From positions 1,488,001-1,552,000 of the forward strand of contig CAVSMH010000006.1 of the NCBI GenBank assembly GCA_963728965.1: 64,000 nucleotides of DNA. Direction: 5' to 3'. The position numbers were made by a program, and so were the translations under genes. This DNA is from DASQZT01 sp963728965. Lineage in GTDB: Bacteria; Acidobacteriota; Terriglobia; Bryobacterales; Bryobacteraceae. Under the pieces are notes generated by a model. The model had not been told where the DNA came from, did not search any database, and worked only from the letters and a program-made list of their open reading frames with translations. This document shows, piece by piece, positions 1 through 7,141 of the stretch; the stretch's first letter is position 1; each line of letters opens with the position of its first letter.

Positions 1-194
1 GGACCCGAAAACGCGAACATCCGCCGCCAGAAGGAAACCTGCGAAGTGCCGACCGTCGCATGCACGTCTGCCAGCGAGCGCCCGGCCTGTCCCGTCACGG
101 CCATAGTTAACTATAGTTAAGCAGGTATGCCCTCCGCTGTCAACCGTATCCCGTCGAACCAGAAGCTTTTCAGGATGTCCCGCCGGTGGCCAGG
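1..194. other. Non-coding left edge
   Basis: No credible gene is visible here. The only structure is an AT-rich overlapping palindrome at 104-120 (a 10-bp palindrome at 104-113 and a 14-bp one at 107-120, built from ATAGTTAA units), which stands out in a GC-rich background and could be a regulator-binding site for a gene left of the window. Confidence 0.4.
104..120. repeat. AT-rich overlapping palindrome
   Basis: TTAACTATAGTTAA at 107-120 is a perfect 14-bp palindrome, and TAGTTAACTA at 104-113 overlaps it. The site lies in non-coding DNA. It may be an operator, but no associated gene start is inside the window on the left side. Confidence 0.45.
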
Positions 195-1004
195 CTAACT
201 GATTGCCGGCATCGCCGCGCGCAGCCGACCGGCGAAGATCTCGCCGAAAATCTCCAGTACCGGCTCGTGCAGCGTGCCGTTGTCCGCCAGCAGGTGTTCC
301 GACGTGCGCACCCCGTGCGCCTGCCCCTTCATGTCCGACACCCGGCCCCCGGCCTCCTCCACCAGCAGGGTTCCAGCCGCCATGTCCCACGGCTTCAGCC
401 CGAACTCCCAGAAGAAGTCCAGCCGCCCACAGCCCACGTACGCCAGGTCCAAAGCCGCCGACCCGGTCCGCCGCACCCCGTGCGACGCCATCGCCAGTTG
501 GTAGTAGAAGTGGATGTTGACGTTGTGGTGCCGCTTCCGGCTGGGAAACCCGGTCGAGGAGAGGCTGTCCCCCAACTGTTTCGTCGCGGAAACGCGAATT
601 CGCCGGTTGTTGAGGTACGCGCCCGCCCCCCGCTCGCAGGTGAACATCTCGCCGCGCACCGGATCGTAGATCACCCCCGCCACCAGTTCCCCCGCCCGCT
701 CCAGCCCCAACGTTACATTGAACATCGGAAAGCTGTGGGCGAAGTTGGTGGTGCCGTCCAGCGGGTCCACGTACCAGCGGTATTCCGAGCCGCTCTCGTG
801 CCCCCCGCCTTCTTCCGCCACTACCGCGTGAGAAGGAAAGTGCGATCGCAGCCGTTCCACCACCAGCCGTTCGGAAGCGCGGTCGGCCTCCGTGACCAGG
901 TCGAACTCGCCCTTCAGTTCGTACGCCACGTGCCGCTCGTAATGGCGGGCCAGCAGCGCGCCGGCTTCGCGCGCGATTTCTACGGCGGTCTCCAGGTACG
1001 GCAT
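195..1004 (-). CDS. suhB: Inositol monophosphatase family protein
   Basis: A 269-aa cytosolic Mg-dependent phosphatase of the inositol monophosphatase/SuhB family, of normal length. Seen in sequence: the acidic pair EE at 64-65, the metal-binding DPLDGT motif at 80-85, and the C-terminal WDMAAG motif near residue 206 followed by a VEEAGG stretch, in the expected order. The family removes phosphate from myo-inositol phosphate or related sugar phosphates; the substrate here is not shown by sequence. It is the last gene of a minus-strand run (MoaD-MoaE fusion, VWFA protein, Hfq-like protein, this gene) and begins 13 nt after the Hfq-like stop. SuhB proteins in some bacteria also affect RNA processing, so its place beside an RNA-binding protein is suggestive, but that is inference. 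Confidence 0.92.
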   Translation of the reverse strand: MPYLETAVEIAREAGALLARHYERHVAYELKGEFDLVTEADRASERLVVERLRSHFPSHAVVAEEGGGHESGSEYRWYVDPLDGTTNFAHSFPMFNVTLGLERAGELVAGVIYDPVRGEMFTCERGAGAYLNNRRIRVSATKQLGDSLSSTGFPSRKRHHNVNIHFYYQLAMASHGVRRTGSAALDLAYVGCGRLDFFWEFGLKPWDMAAGTLLVEEAGGRVSDMKGQAHGVRTSEHLLADNGTLHEPVLEIFGEIFAGRLRAAMPAIS

Positions 1005-1017
1005 CGCAGGCGCCGGC

Positions 1018-1254
1018 CTACCTCTCTTCCTGAAGGTACTTGATGTCGTGTTTGAAGATGAACAGGTTCGGCTCGCCTTCGCGAGTCAGGCGGATGAAGG
1101 AGTGATCGTAGTATTCAATGATCCCGACCACTTCCTCGCCATCCACCATCTTGACGCGGACCGGCGTCGCGGTCTCGATCAGTTGTTTGAGATACTTCGC
1201 CTCTTCAAAGGTCTGTTCCGGGGCGCGCCCGGACTTTCCGCCTTGCTGTAACGT
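1018..1254 (-). CDS. Hfq-like Sm-fold RNA-binding protein with apparent ACG start
   Basis: Reading the minus strand from 1254 gives a 78-residue Hfq-like protein. The helix region (TFEEAKYLKQLIETATPV), the Sm1 strands (VKMVDGEEVVGIIEYYD) and the Sm2 signature FKHDIKYL match the Hfq pattern, in which Sm2 is normally Y/F-K-H-A; here Ala is Asp. No ATG, GTG or TTG exists upstream of the conserved helix in this frame. The only good initiation context is ACG at 1254-1252, placed 7 nt after an AGGAG that overlaps the TAG stop of the upstream VWFA gene, so translation is probably coupled. Hfq proteins form hexamer rings and mediate sRNA-mRNA pairing. The family assignment is firm; the ACG start is an inference, and a sequencing error (ATG to ACG) is the alternative. 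Confidence 0.8.
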   Translation of the reverse strand, partial: TLQQGGKSGRAPEQTFEEAKYLKQLIETATPVRVKMVDGEEVVGIIEYYDHSFIRLTREGEPNLFIFKHDIKYLQEER

Positions 1255-1264
1255 AGCGACTCTC

Positions 1265-2242
1265 CTATCGGCTCTTCTTTTTTCGCTCGGGGGTTACCGA
1301 GATGCGGTCTTCCGGCGTGCCGGAAGCACCCTCGGAATCACCATAATAGCCGTTGCGCGCGGAGACCCGCAATTCCGGCGATTTCACCCGCACCTCCAGC
1401 GTATGAAACGGGTTCTTGTTGGGCGGCACATTCCGCGGGTAAAACCCTAACTGGTATTGCGTGCGCAGCTCCAGAATGATCTCCGCGAACGTCCGGTCCA
1501 GTTGCGTCGCATTCACCTGGAAAAACGGCCGCCCCCCCGTCCATTCCGCCATCAGCGTCATGGCGTTCTCCCCGCCGATATTGCGGCCGGCGTCGTTGGT
1601 GATCGGCATCACCACCACCGGGTAGATCACCGCGTCGGCGAACTGGGCCGCTTTCACCCCTTCCTTGAGATTGCGCGCGCTGGTGGTATCGCCGCCGTCG
1701 GTCACCAGCACCATCACCTTCCGCCCCTGCCGCCTCTCCAGGTCGCGCGCCGCAAAGTACACCGCATCGTACACCGACGATCCTCCCTCGCCGTGCAGCA
1801 GCTTGAACTGCCGCTCGAGCGACGTATAGTTGCGCGTGTAGCCCTGCAACATGGTCACGTCGTAGTTGAAGGCGTACAGCGCCACCGCGTCCTCCGGGTT
1901 CCCTTCCGACAACAACGCCCGCAGAAAACCGGCCGCGGCCGTCACCTCGTAGCGCATTTCCTTGCCGGTCGACCCGCTGGTATCCATGATGAGGGCCACC
2001 GAGAGCGCCTGCTCGGTGCGGCGATTGAACACCGCCACCTGCTGCCGCACGCCGTTGTCGTAAATCTCGAAATCCTCTTTTCGAAGCGTTCCCACCAGCT
2101 CTCCGGCGCTGTTCTTCACCGTCGCGATCACGTGAACCAGGTCGACGTTCACCTTGATGACCGGCATCTCCTGGGCGTCCGCCGGACGAAATCCGCCGAA
2201 CAGGGCCGCCGCCAATGCCGCCCTAGCCAACCACCGGAACAT
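1265..2242 (-). CDS. VWFA-related acidobacterial secreted protein
   Basis: A 325-aa exported protein with an N-terminal signal peptide (hydrophobic residues about 5-18, Ala-X-Ala cleavage near 23) followed by a short beta-rich domain and a von Willebrand factor A domain. The MIDAS metal site DTSGST starts at D87, and a VTDGGDTTS segment supplies the later MIDAS residues. This is the layout of the VWFA-related acidobacterial family, whose function is unknown; VWA domains usually bind proteins through a divalent metal. The start overlaps the end of the MoaD-MoaE gene by 20 nt, and its stop overlaps the ribosome-binding site of the Hfq-like gene, so the four minus-strand genes probably form one operon. 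The lysine/arginine-rich C-terminus (about 10 residues) may be surface-exposed or act as an anchor. Confidence 0.88.
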   Translation of the reverse strand: MFRWLARAALAAALFGGFRPADAQEMPVIKVNVDLVHVIATVKNSAGELVGTLRKEDFEIYDNGVRQQVAVFNRRTEQALSVALIMDTSGSTGKEMRYEVTAAAGFLRALLSEGNPEDAVALYAFNYDVTMLQGYTRNYTSLERQFKLLHGEGGSSVYDAVYFAARDLERRQGRKVMVLVTDGGDTTSARNLKEGVKAAQFADAVIYPVVVMPITNDAGRNIGGENAMTLMAEWTGGRPFFQVNATQLDRTFAEIILELRTQYQLGFYPRNVPPNKNPFHTLEVRVKSPELRVSARNGYYGDSEGASGTPEDRISVTPERKKKSR

Positions 2243-2936
2243 CGCGGTCCCACTCTCCTTCGACCCAGACTTCGCCGTCCACGAAGTGTTCTTTCTTCCA
2301 GATCGGCACCAGCCGCTTCAGCCGGTTGATGCCCTCCAGCGCCGCCTCGAACGCCGGCCGGCGATGGGCCGCCGTGACGATCACCGCCACGCTGGTCTCC
2401 CCCACCAGCATCCGCCCCAGGCGATGAACCATCGCCACCCGCTCGATCTCGAATGCGCCGGCCACTTCCCGCCCGATTCGCGCCATCGTCTTCAATGCCA
2501 TCGCTTCGTAGCATTCGTAGTCGAGGCATAGCGTCTCCCGGCCGCGGGTATGGTTCCGGACCGTGCCTTCGAACGTCACCACCGCTCCCTCGGCTCCGCT
2601 CATCAGCCGCTCGATCAGCAACCGCGTCACGATGGCGTGCCGCGTCAGTGCGAAATAGTGGCCGCTCTCGCGGACCTCCAGCGGATCGCACGCGCCCCCG
2701 CTCACCGGCGGCAGCAGGGCCACCTCGTCGCCCTCCTCCAACCGCGTCGACGGTGGGGCGAACTCCTGATTGCGCGCCATTACGATACTGCCGGCCATCT
2801 CCCGCAGCCGCGCATGCCGGCGCGCGTAGTGCTCGAACACCGCGCCCAGCTCCGTTCCTTCGGCGAACTCGGACTCCTCGCCCGCACTCCCCACCAACTC
2901 CCGCAACATCCCGAAAAAAAGTACACGTACTCGCAT
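2223..2936 (-). CDS. MoaD-MoaE fusion, molybdopterin synthase
   Basis: A 237-aa fusion of both molybdopterin synthase subunits. Residues 1-81 are a MoaD ubiquitin-fold domain ending in SGG at 79-81; residues about 88-237 are MoaE, with the HRLGRMLVGE...AAHRRPAF signature at 171-196 and lysines at 207, 214 and 215 that align with catalytic MoaE lysines. The enzyme adds two sulfurs to precursor Z using a thiocarboxylate on the MoaD C-terminal glycine. In the fusion this glycine is internal, so either cleavage after GG or another mechanism is required; cleavage of this sort is reported for mycobacterial MoaX. No other molybdopterin gene is nearby. It heads the minus-strand operon, and an extended -10 lies at 2963-2955. 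Confidence 0.92.
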   Translation of the reverse strand: MRVRVLFFGMLRELVGSAGEESEFAEGTELGAVFEHYARRHARLREMAGSIVMARNQEFAPPSTRLEEGDEVALLPPVSGGACDPLEVRESGHYFALTRHAIVTRLLIERLMSGAEGAVVTFEGTVRNHTRGRETLCLDYECYEAMALKTMARIGREVAGAFEIERVAMVHRLGRMLVGETSVAVIVTAAHRRPAFEAALEGINRLKRLVPIWKKEHFVDGEVWVEGEWDRDVPVVG

Positions 2937-2954
2937 GAGGCGCAGCTGATTGCC

Positions 2955-2963
2955 AGTCTAACA
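2955..2963 (-). promoter_or_regulatory. Extended -10 upstream of the MoaD-MoaE gene
   Basis: The minus strand reads TGTTAGACT, a TGN-TANNNT extended -10, ending 18 nt before the MoaD-MoaE start at 2936. No convincing -35 was found. It would start a short leader for the four-gene minus-strand operon. Confidence 0.4.
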
Positions 2964-3005
2964 GACGGTTCCGGACCTCCCCCCGTTGCGTCCGCCTCAC
3001 CGCGC

Positions 3006-3011
3006 TACAAT
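3006..3011 (+). promoter_or_regulatory. -10 box (TACAAT) nine nt before the thioesterase start
   Basis: GC-TACAAT lies 9 nt upstream of the ATG at 3021, and there is no Shine-Dalgarno sequence between them. The spacing implies transcription starts at or next to the start codon, that is, a leaderless mRNA. The same GCTANNNT pattern recurs before several genes in this window. Confidence 0.45.
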
Positions 3012-3020
3012 GCCCTTTCC

Positions 3021-3488
3021 ATGACCCCATCCGCCGAGACCCGCCTCCGCGTGCGCTACGCCGAAACCGATCAGATGGGCGTGGTCTACTATGCCAACTA
3101 CCTGGTTTGGATGGAGGTCGGACGCGTCGCCCTGTGCAAGGCGTGCGGCTTCAACTACCGCGACATGGAGCGCGACGACGGCATTCTCCTGGCGGTCGCC
3201 GAAGCCAACTGCCGCTATTCTTCACCCGCCCGCTTCGACGACGAGGTGGTCGTCAAAGCCTGCATCGGCAAGGCCGGCAGCCGCATGGTGACCTTCGATT
3301 ACGAGATGCGGCTCTCCGGGAACGGCCGCCTGCTGGCGACCGGCCACACCCGTCACATCTTCCTGACGCGCGAGCTGCACCCCACCCGGCTTCCGGAGAA
3401 GTACTTCCGCCTGTTCGGTATCGATCCGCCGGTCAGGCCACCAGCTTCGCCTTCAGATGCGGCGCATACCGGAAGTCCGAACCCTTGA
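3021..3488 (+). CDS. YbgC/FadM-type acyl-CoA thioesterase
   Basis: A 155-aa hotdog-fold thioesterase. The N-terminal segment RVRYAETDQMGVVYYANY carries the catalytic Asp and the DxMGVVYYxxYxxW pattern typical of the 4-hydroxybenzoyl-CoA/YbgC family. These cytosolic enzymes hydrolyse short or aromatic acyl-CoA thioesters; YbgC members often sit with the Tol-Pal system, which is not present here. An open frame extends upstream to 2550, but the family N-terminus and a -10 element at 3006-3011 place the start at 3021. The last 56 nt overlap the convergent hemerythrin gene, and the extra C-terminal tail (about 20 residues after the hotdog fold, rich in Pro, Ser and Ala) is encoded in that overlap, so it may be a recent extension by stop-codon loss. 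Confidence 0.9.
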   Translation: MTPSAETRLRVRYAETDQMGVVYYANYLVWMEVGRVALCKACGFNYRDMERDDGILLAVAEANCRYSSPARFDDEVVVKACIGKAGSRMVTFDYEMRLSGNGRLLATGHTRHIFLTRELHPTRLPEKYFRLFGIDPPVRPPASPSDAAHTGSPNP

Positions 3489-3834
3489 TGTGCTTTTCCA
3501 GCCAGCCCTTCAGGAAGGTCAGAAGCTGCACCGTGATCACCGCTCTTCCGCCGAGGAAGTCCGCCCGGAATTTCACCACCTGCTGGGTCAGCGCCGCATG
3601 CTCCGCCTGGTGCTGCTCCAGTTGCGGATACTGATGCAACCGCATCAGCCGTTCTTCGTGCGCAAAGTGCATCGTCGTGTACTGCACCAGCCGTTCCAGT
3701 ATCTTGGCAAGCGAGCCTTTCGCCTGTCCCGCCGCCATGGCCGTATGCAACTCGTGCGCGATTCCAAACAGGGTCCGATGTTGGGCGTCTACCGACCCGA
3801 TGCCAGTGCTGAACTCCTCGCTCCATTCAAACAT
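3433..3834 (-). CDS. Bacteriohemerythrin
   Basis: A 133-aa single-domain hemerythrin, the usual length. All seven di-iron ligands are present in order: H19, H56, E60, H75, H79, H115 and D120. The protein forms a four-helix bundle that reversibly binds O2; proposed roles are oxygen delivery, oxygen sensing or NO handling. It has no signal peptide and no fused signalling domain. It is a single-gene unit convergent with the thioesterase gene, and their 3' ends overlap by 56 nt. Confidence 0.93.
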   Translation of the reverse strand: MFEWSEEFSTGIGSVDAQHRTLFGIAHELHTAMAAGQAKGSLAKILERLVQYTTMHFAHEERLMRLHQYPQLEQHQAEHAALTQQVVKFRADFLGGRAVITVQLLTFLKGWLEKHIKGSDFRYAPHLKAKLVA

Positions 3835-3878
3835 GTACAGATCATCGGCGGGATCGGCCGCGAACTTTAGCCGCGCGC

Positions 3879-3914
3879 GAACCCGCCGGTTCGCGAACCG
3901 GAACCCGCCGGTTC
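3879..3914. repeat. Direct repeats with internal dyad, upstream of the hemerythrin gene
   Basis: A 14-bp sequence, GAACCCGCCGGTTC, occurs at 3879-3892 and again at 3901-3914. Each copy is an interrupted inverted repeat (GAACC/GGTTC), and the junction forms a perfect 12-bp palindrome, GGTTCGCGAACC, at 3888-3899. The block lies 45 nt upstream of the hemerythrin start and 124 nt before the secreted-protein gene at 4038, a position that suits an operator. No known regulator can be named. Confidence 0.5.
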
Positions 3915-4037
3915 AGTCTCCCCGTCCAGCTACGCCGAATCAATCAGTTGCATGCCAAAACGCGTTGGCACCCGGGATGCCTCTCTCCCTGCCATATCGG
4001 GACGTAATCCAAACGGACCCGACGAGGAGGGTGAGAA

Positions 4038-4469
4038 ATGACGAACTTTGTGAAAACCACGATGCTGGCGGCCGTTGCCCTGATCGGGACCGGCGTTGCC
4101 TCGGCCCAGACGCAGTTGAAGGCGGAGATCCCATTCGCTTTCCGCGCCGGAAACAAGACCATGCAGCCCGGCACCTACCTCATTGGCCAGGCTAGTGGTC
4201 TGGGTGGGAACCGCCTGATTCGGTTCCTGAACTCCAACTTGCGCGAGTCGGCCATCTTCCTGCCCCAGGCCCCTCATGATGTCGACAAGGCATGGCGCGC
4301 CGACGGCCGGGCCCGGCTGGCATTCACCTGCGGCTCGGACCATTGCGACCTGTCCGGACTTTGGGTAGGCGACCCGTCCGCCCCGGCCTATCGTTTCGCG
4401 GCTCCCCGGTCGCGCGACGAAAGCGTTCACGTCGCCATCATCATGGCCCAGCCCGTGAAAGCCGAGTAA
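4038..4469 (+). CDS. Small secreted protein of a family seen in Acidobacteria
   Basis: A 143-aa exported protein of unknown function. An N-terminal signal peptide (about residues 1-23, ending ASA-Q) precedes a domain with the motif EIPFAFRAGNKTMQPGTY. This motif (a hydrophobic strand, then G-N-K-T, then P-G-T-Y) recalls a family of small exported hypothetical proteins common in Acidobacteria. Two cysteines near the middle (CGSDHC) could form a disulfide. The start is supported by GAGGAGGGTGAGAA just before the ATG. The gene is monocistronic: a strong terminator follows at 4507-4543. Its simple structure and strong ribosome-binding site fit an abundant envelope protein, but that is inference. 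Confidence 0.75.
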   Translation: MTNFVKTTMLAAVALIGTGVASAQTQLKAEIPFAFRAGNKTMQPGTYLIGQASGLGGNRLIRFLNSNLRESAIFLPQAPHDVDKAWRADGRARLAFTCGSDHCDLSGLWVGDPSAPAYRFAAPRSRDESVHVAIIMAQPVKAE

Positions 4470-4506
4470 GTTCCTCTTTCCGCCTCCGGACTCTCCGGGC
4501 GGAGCG

Positions 4507-4543
4507 ACCGGCGCCATACCGAGCGGGTGGCGCCGGTTTATTC
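4507..4543 (+). terminator. Rho-independent terminator of the 4038-4469 gene
   Basis: A perfect 10-bp stem, ACCGGCGCCA (4507-4516) with TGGCGCCGGT (4528-4537), with an 11-nt loop, is followed by TTATTCTT. It separates the small secreted protein from the cell-shape operon. Confidence 0.85.
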
Positions 4544-4791
4544 TTGCTGCTAGGGTTCCGGCGACGGGGCGCGCGGTCCGGCCCGTCCTGGGACATTGTG
4601 CTCGATCACCCGAACGCAGCTAACCTGCCATTCCCCGGGCCGTCATGCTATCCCAGCCTGCCCGCCGCGTTCCCCCCACCGCCCACGCCCCGCGGCTTTC
4701 GTCCTCAGTCTGAATCCTCAGTGTGATACCATGCGCTGTGGAGCCCCGCTCCGGGCGGAAGCACGTCCTTTCCTGAAGCGAATCACCATAC
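4544..4791. other. Leader region upstream of mreB, no gene
   Basis: This stretch holds no supported gene. It should carry the promoter of the mre operon; a TACCAT-like -10 sits near 4727-4732, but no matching -35 was convincing. Confidence 0.35.
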
Positions 4792-5817
4792 ATGAACTTA
4801 CGTTCACTCTTTAGCCTGTTTTCCTCCGATCTCGCTATCGATCTCGGCACGGCCAATACCTTGGTTTATGCCAAAGGTAAAGGCATCGTGGTCAACGAGC
4901 CGTCCATCGTAGCCATCAACAAGAACACCGGCGAAGTCGAAGCCGTCGGCAAGGAAGCCAAGGAAATGCTGGGCCGCACCCCCGGCAACATCGTGGCCAT
5001 CAAGCCCATGAAGGACGGCGTCATTGCCGACTTCAAGGTCACCGAGCGCATGCTGAATTACTTCATTCAGAAGGCGCACGGCCGCAAGATGCTGGTTCAT
5101 CCCCGCATCGTCATCGGCGTCCCCAGCGAAATCACCCAGGTCGAAAAACGCGCCGTCATGGACTCCGCCTATCGCGCCAAGGCAAGCGAAGTGCACCTCG
5201 TCGAACAGGCCATGGTGGCCGCCATCGGCGCCGGCCTCCCCATCACCGAACCCTCCGGCAACATGGTCGTCGATATCGGCGGCGGCACGACCGATGTCGC
5301 CGTCATCTCGCTTTCCGGCATCGTCTACTCGCGTTCGGTCCGCGTCGCGGGCAACGAGATGGACGACGCCGTCATGCAGTTCCTCAAGCGCAAATACAAC
5401 CTCCTCATCGGCGAGCGCACCGCCGAAACCATCAAGATCGAAGTCGGCTCCGCCTTTCCGCTGGACAAGCCGCTCACCATGGAAATCAAGGGCCGCAACC
5501 TCATCGAGGGCGTCCCGCGCACCATCGCCATCAACGACTCCGAAATCCGCGAGTCGCTCTCCGAGTGCGTGGCCACCATCGTCAATGCCATCCGCGTGGC
5601 CCTCGAACGCACCCCTCCCGAGCTCAGCGCCGATATCAGCGACCGCGGCATCGTGCTCACCGGCGGCGGCGCGCTGCTCAAAAACCTGGACAAACGCATC
5701 CGCGAAGAGACCGGCCTGCCGGTTTCCATCGCCGACGATCCGCTGGCCTCGGTCGTCCTCGGCACCGGCCGCATGCTCAGCGATTTCCGGCTCCTGCGGA
5801 AGATTTCGATAGACTAG
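4792..5817 (+). CDS. mreB: Rod-shape actin MreB
   Basis: A 341-aa bacterial actin of normal length. Phosphate-binding and adenosine motifs are present in order: DLAIDLGTANTLVY (about 13-26), VVDIGGGTTDVAVIS (about 162-176) and GIVLTGGGALLKNL (about 288-301). The N-terminal LRSLFSLFSSD stretch suits membrane association. MreB filaments under the inner membrane guide the elongasome and keep rod shape. It is the first gene of mreB-mreC-mreD, followed by an RNase-like gene, a GT-C-like membrane protein, mrdA and rodA, so nearly the whole elongasome is encoded together. Confidence 0.98.
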   Translation: MNLRSLFSLFSSDLAIDLGTANTLVYAKGKGIVVNEPSIVAINKNTGEVEAVGKEAKEMLGRTPGNIVAIKPMKDGVIADFKVTERMLNYFIQKAHGRKMLVHPRIVIGVPSEITQVEKRAVMDSAYRAKASEVHLVEQAMVAAIGAGLPITEPSGNMVVDIGGGTTDVAVISLSGIVYSRSVRVAGNEMDDAVMQFLKRKYNLLIGERTAETIKIEVGSAFPLDKPLTMEIKGRNLIEGVPRTIAINDSEIRESLSECVATIVNAIRVALERTPPELSADISDRGIVLTGGGALLKNLDKRIREETGLPVSIADDPLASVVLGTGRMLSDFRLLRKISID

Positions 5818-5842
5818 GATTGGGCCGCTCGAGGTCCTCCCC

Positions 5843-7141
5843 ATGGAAAGTTTTCTCAACCGGTACCGGAACATCACCGTTCTGCTGCTGGTGATTTTCG
5901 CCCAGTTGCTGCTGCTCGGCGTCCAGGTCAAGAATGCCCAGGACATGCGCATCATCCGCGTGTGGACGGTAACCGCCGTGACCCCAATGGCGCGGCTGCT
6001 CGAAGGCCTGCGCGGCGGTGGACTCGGCTTTTTCCGCAACTATATCGCCCTCCACAATACCGGCGAGGAGAACCGCCGCCTGCGCGAGGAGAACGGCCGC
6101 CTCAAGCTTGCCAACATCTTCCTCAAAAACGAGCTCAACCGCGCCGACCGCGCCAAGGCGCTGGAGCTGTTCCAGTCCAAAACCCCTTCCAGGATGGTGG
6201 CCGCGACGGTGATCGCCGCCGGCGCCGGCTCCAATTCCAAGGTGGTCTTCGTCGATCGCGGCACCGTCTCCGGCATCATGCGCGGCATGCCCGTGGTGAC
6301 GCCCGATGGCATCGTCGGCATCGTACGCGCGGCCTATCCCACCGCCTCCGAGATCCTGCTGGTGACCGATGCCGATTTCGCCGCCGGCGCCGTCTCCCAG
6401 AAAAGTCAGGTGCGCGGCACCGTCAAAGGCCAGGGAACTCCTTTATGCCGCCTCGACTATATCCCGCCCGAGGCGCAGATCGAACCCGGCGAATGGCTCT
6501 ACACCTCCGGCGAAGATCACGTGTTCCCGCGCGGCTTTGCCATCGGCGTGGTGAAATCCGTGAAGGCCGGCGAGCTCTTCAAAGACATTACCGTCGATCC
6601 GAGCGGCCTCCAGCACGGCCTCGAAGACGTGCTTATCCTCGTCGAGGGCGTTCATCACGACATCCCCGACGCGCCGCCGGCCAACCAACCCGTCTACATG
6701 TCCCCGCTGCCCCCGGCCACGCCGCCCGCCGGGGCGCCGGCCGTGGCCGAGCCCAACCAGGCCGATCCCCCTCGGGCCGCCACCACCGAAGCCGACAAGC
6801 TGCGCTCTGTGTATAAAGCCGCCGCCGAGGCTCAGGGATACACGTACGGCGATGGTGGCGTCGGCTCCAAGGCGGCTGATTTCACTCACCTGCCGGCCCC
6901 CGGCGCGCGCGGCGCTACCGGCGCGCCCGCCGCGCAACCTCCGGCCGCTACGCCCGGCGCGCGCGGCGCTACCGGCGCGCCCGCCGCGCAATCTCCGGCC
7001 GCTACGCCCGGCGCGCGCGGCGCTACCGGCGCGCCTGCCGCGCAATCTCCGGCTACCGCCACCCCGCCTCCCAAAGCGCCCGAACCGGCCCGCAAACTCA
7101 ACCCCGCCGGCGGCGCCCCTGGAGGCCCGCCCCGTCCATGA
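5843..7141 (+). CDS. mreC: Rod-shape protein MreC with repetitive C-terminal tail
   Basis: A 432-aa MreC, longer than the usual 270-330 aa. Residues about 10-30 form one membrane helix, about 68-110 a coiled coil, and about 115-270 the beta-barrel core with the typical VxxVDRGTxxGIxxGMPVVTPDGIVG pattern. The added tail (about 285-432) is rich in Pro, Ala and Gly and contains three 18-residue repeats (GARGATGAPAAQ...). The tail should lie in the periplasm and may act as a spacer or bind cell wall. MreC links MreB to the PBP2-RodA complex. The stop overlaps the mreD start in an ATGA, so the two are translationally coupled. Confidence 0.95.
   Translation: MESFLNRYRNITVLLLVIFAQLLLLGVQVKNAQDMRIIRVWTVTAVTPMARLLEGLRGGGLGFFRNYIALHNTGEENRRLREENGRLKLANIFLKNELNRADRAKALELFQSKTPSRMVAATVIAAGAGSNSKVVFVDRGTVSGIMRGMPVVTPDGIVGIVRAAYPTASEILLVTDADFAAGAVSQKSQVRGTVKGQGTPLCRLDYIPPEAQIEPGEWLYTSGEDHVFPRGFAIGVVKSVKAGELFKDITVDPSGLQHGLEDVLILVEGVHHDIPDAPPANQPVYMSPLPPATPPAGAPAVAEPNQADPPRAATTEADKLRSVYKAAAEAQGYTYGDGGVGSKAADFTHLPAPGARGATGAPAAQPPAATPGARGATGAPAAQSPAATPGARGATGAPAAQSPATATPPPKAPEPARKLNPAGGAPGGPPRP
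6902..7063 (+). repeat. Three 54-bp tandem repeats inside mreC
   Basis: Units at 6902-6955, 6956-7009 and 7010-7063 are nearly identical and in frame, each coding for 18 residues starting GARGATGAPAAQ. The third unit diverges at its end. Near-perfect DNA identity points to recent expansion by slippage or recombination, so copy number may vary between strains. Confidence 0.9.

Noticed and set aside
6902..7063. Possible CRISPR-like repeats
   Set aside because: Units are contiguous and in frame within mreC, with no spacers.
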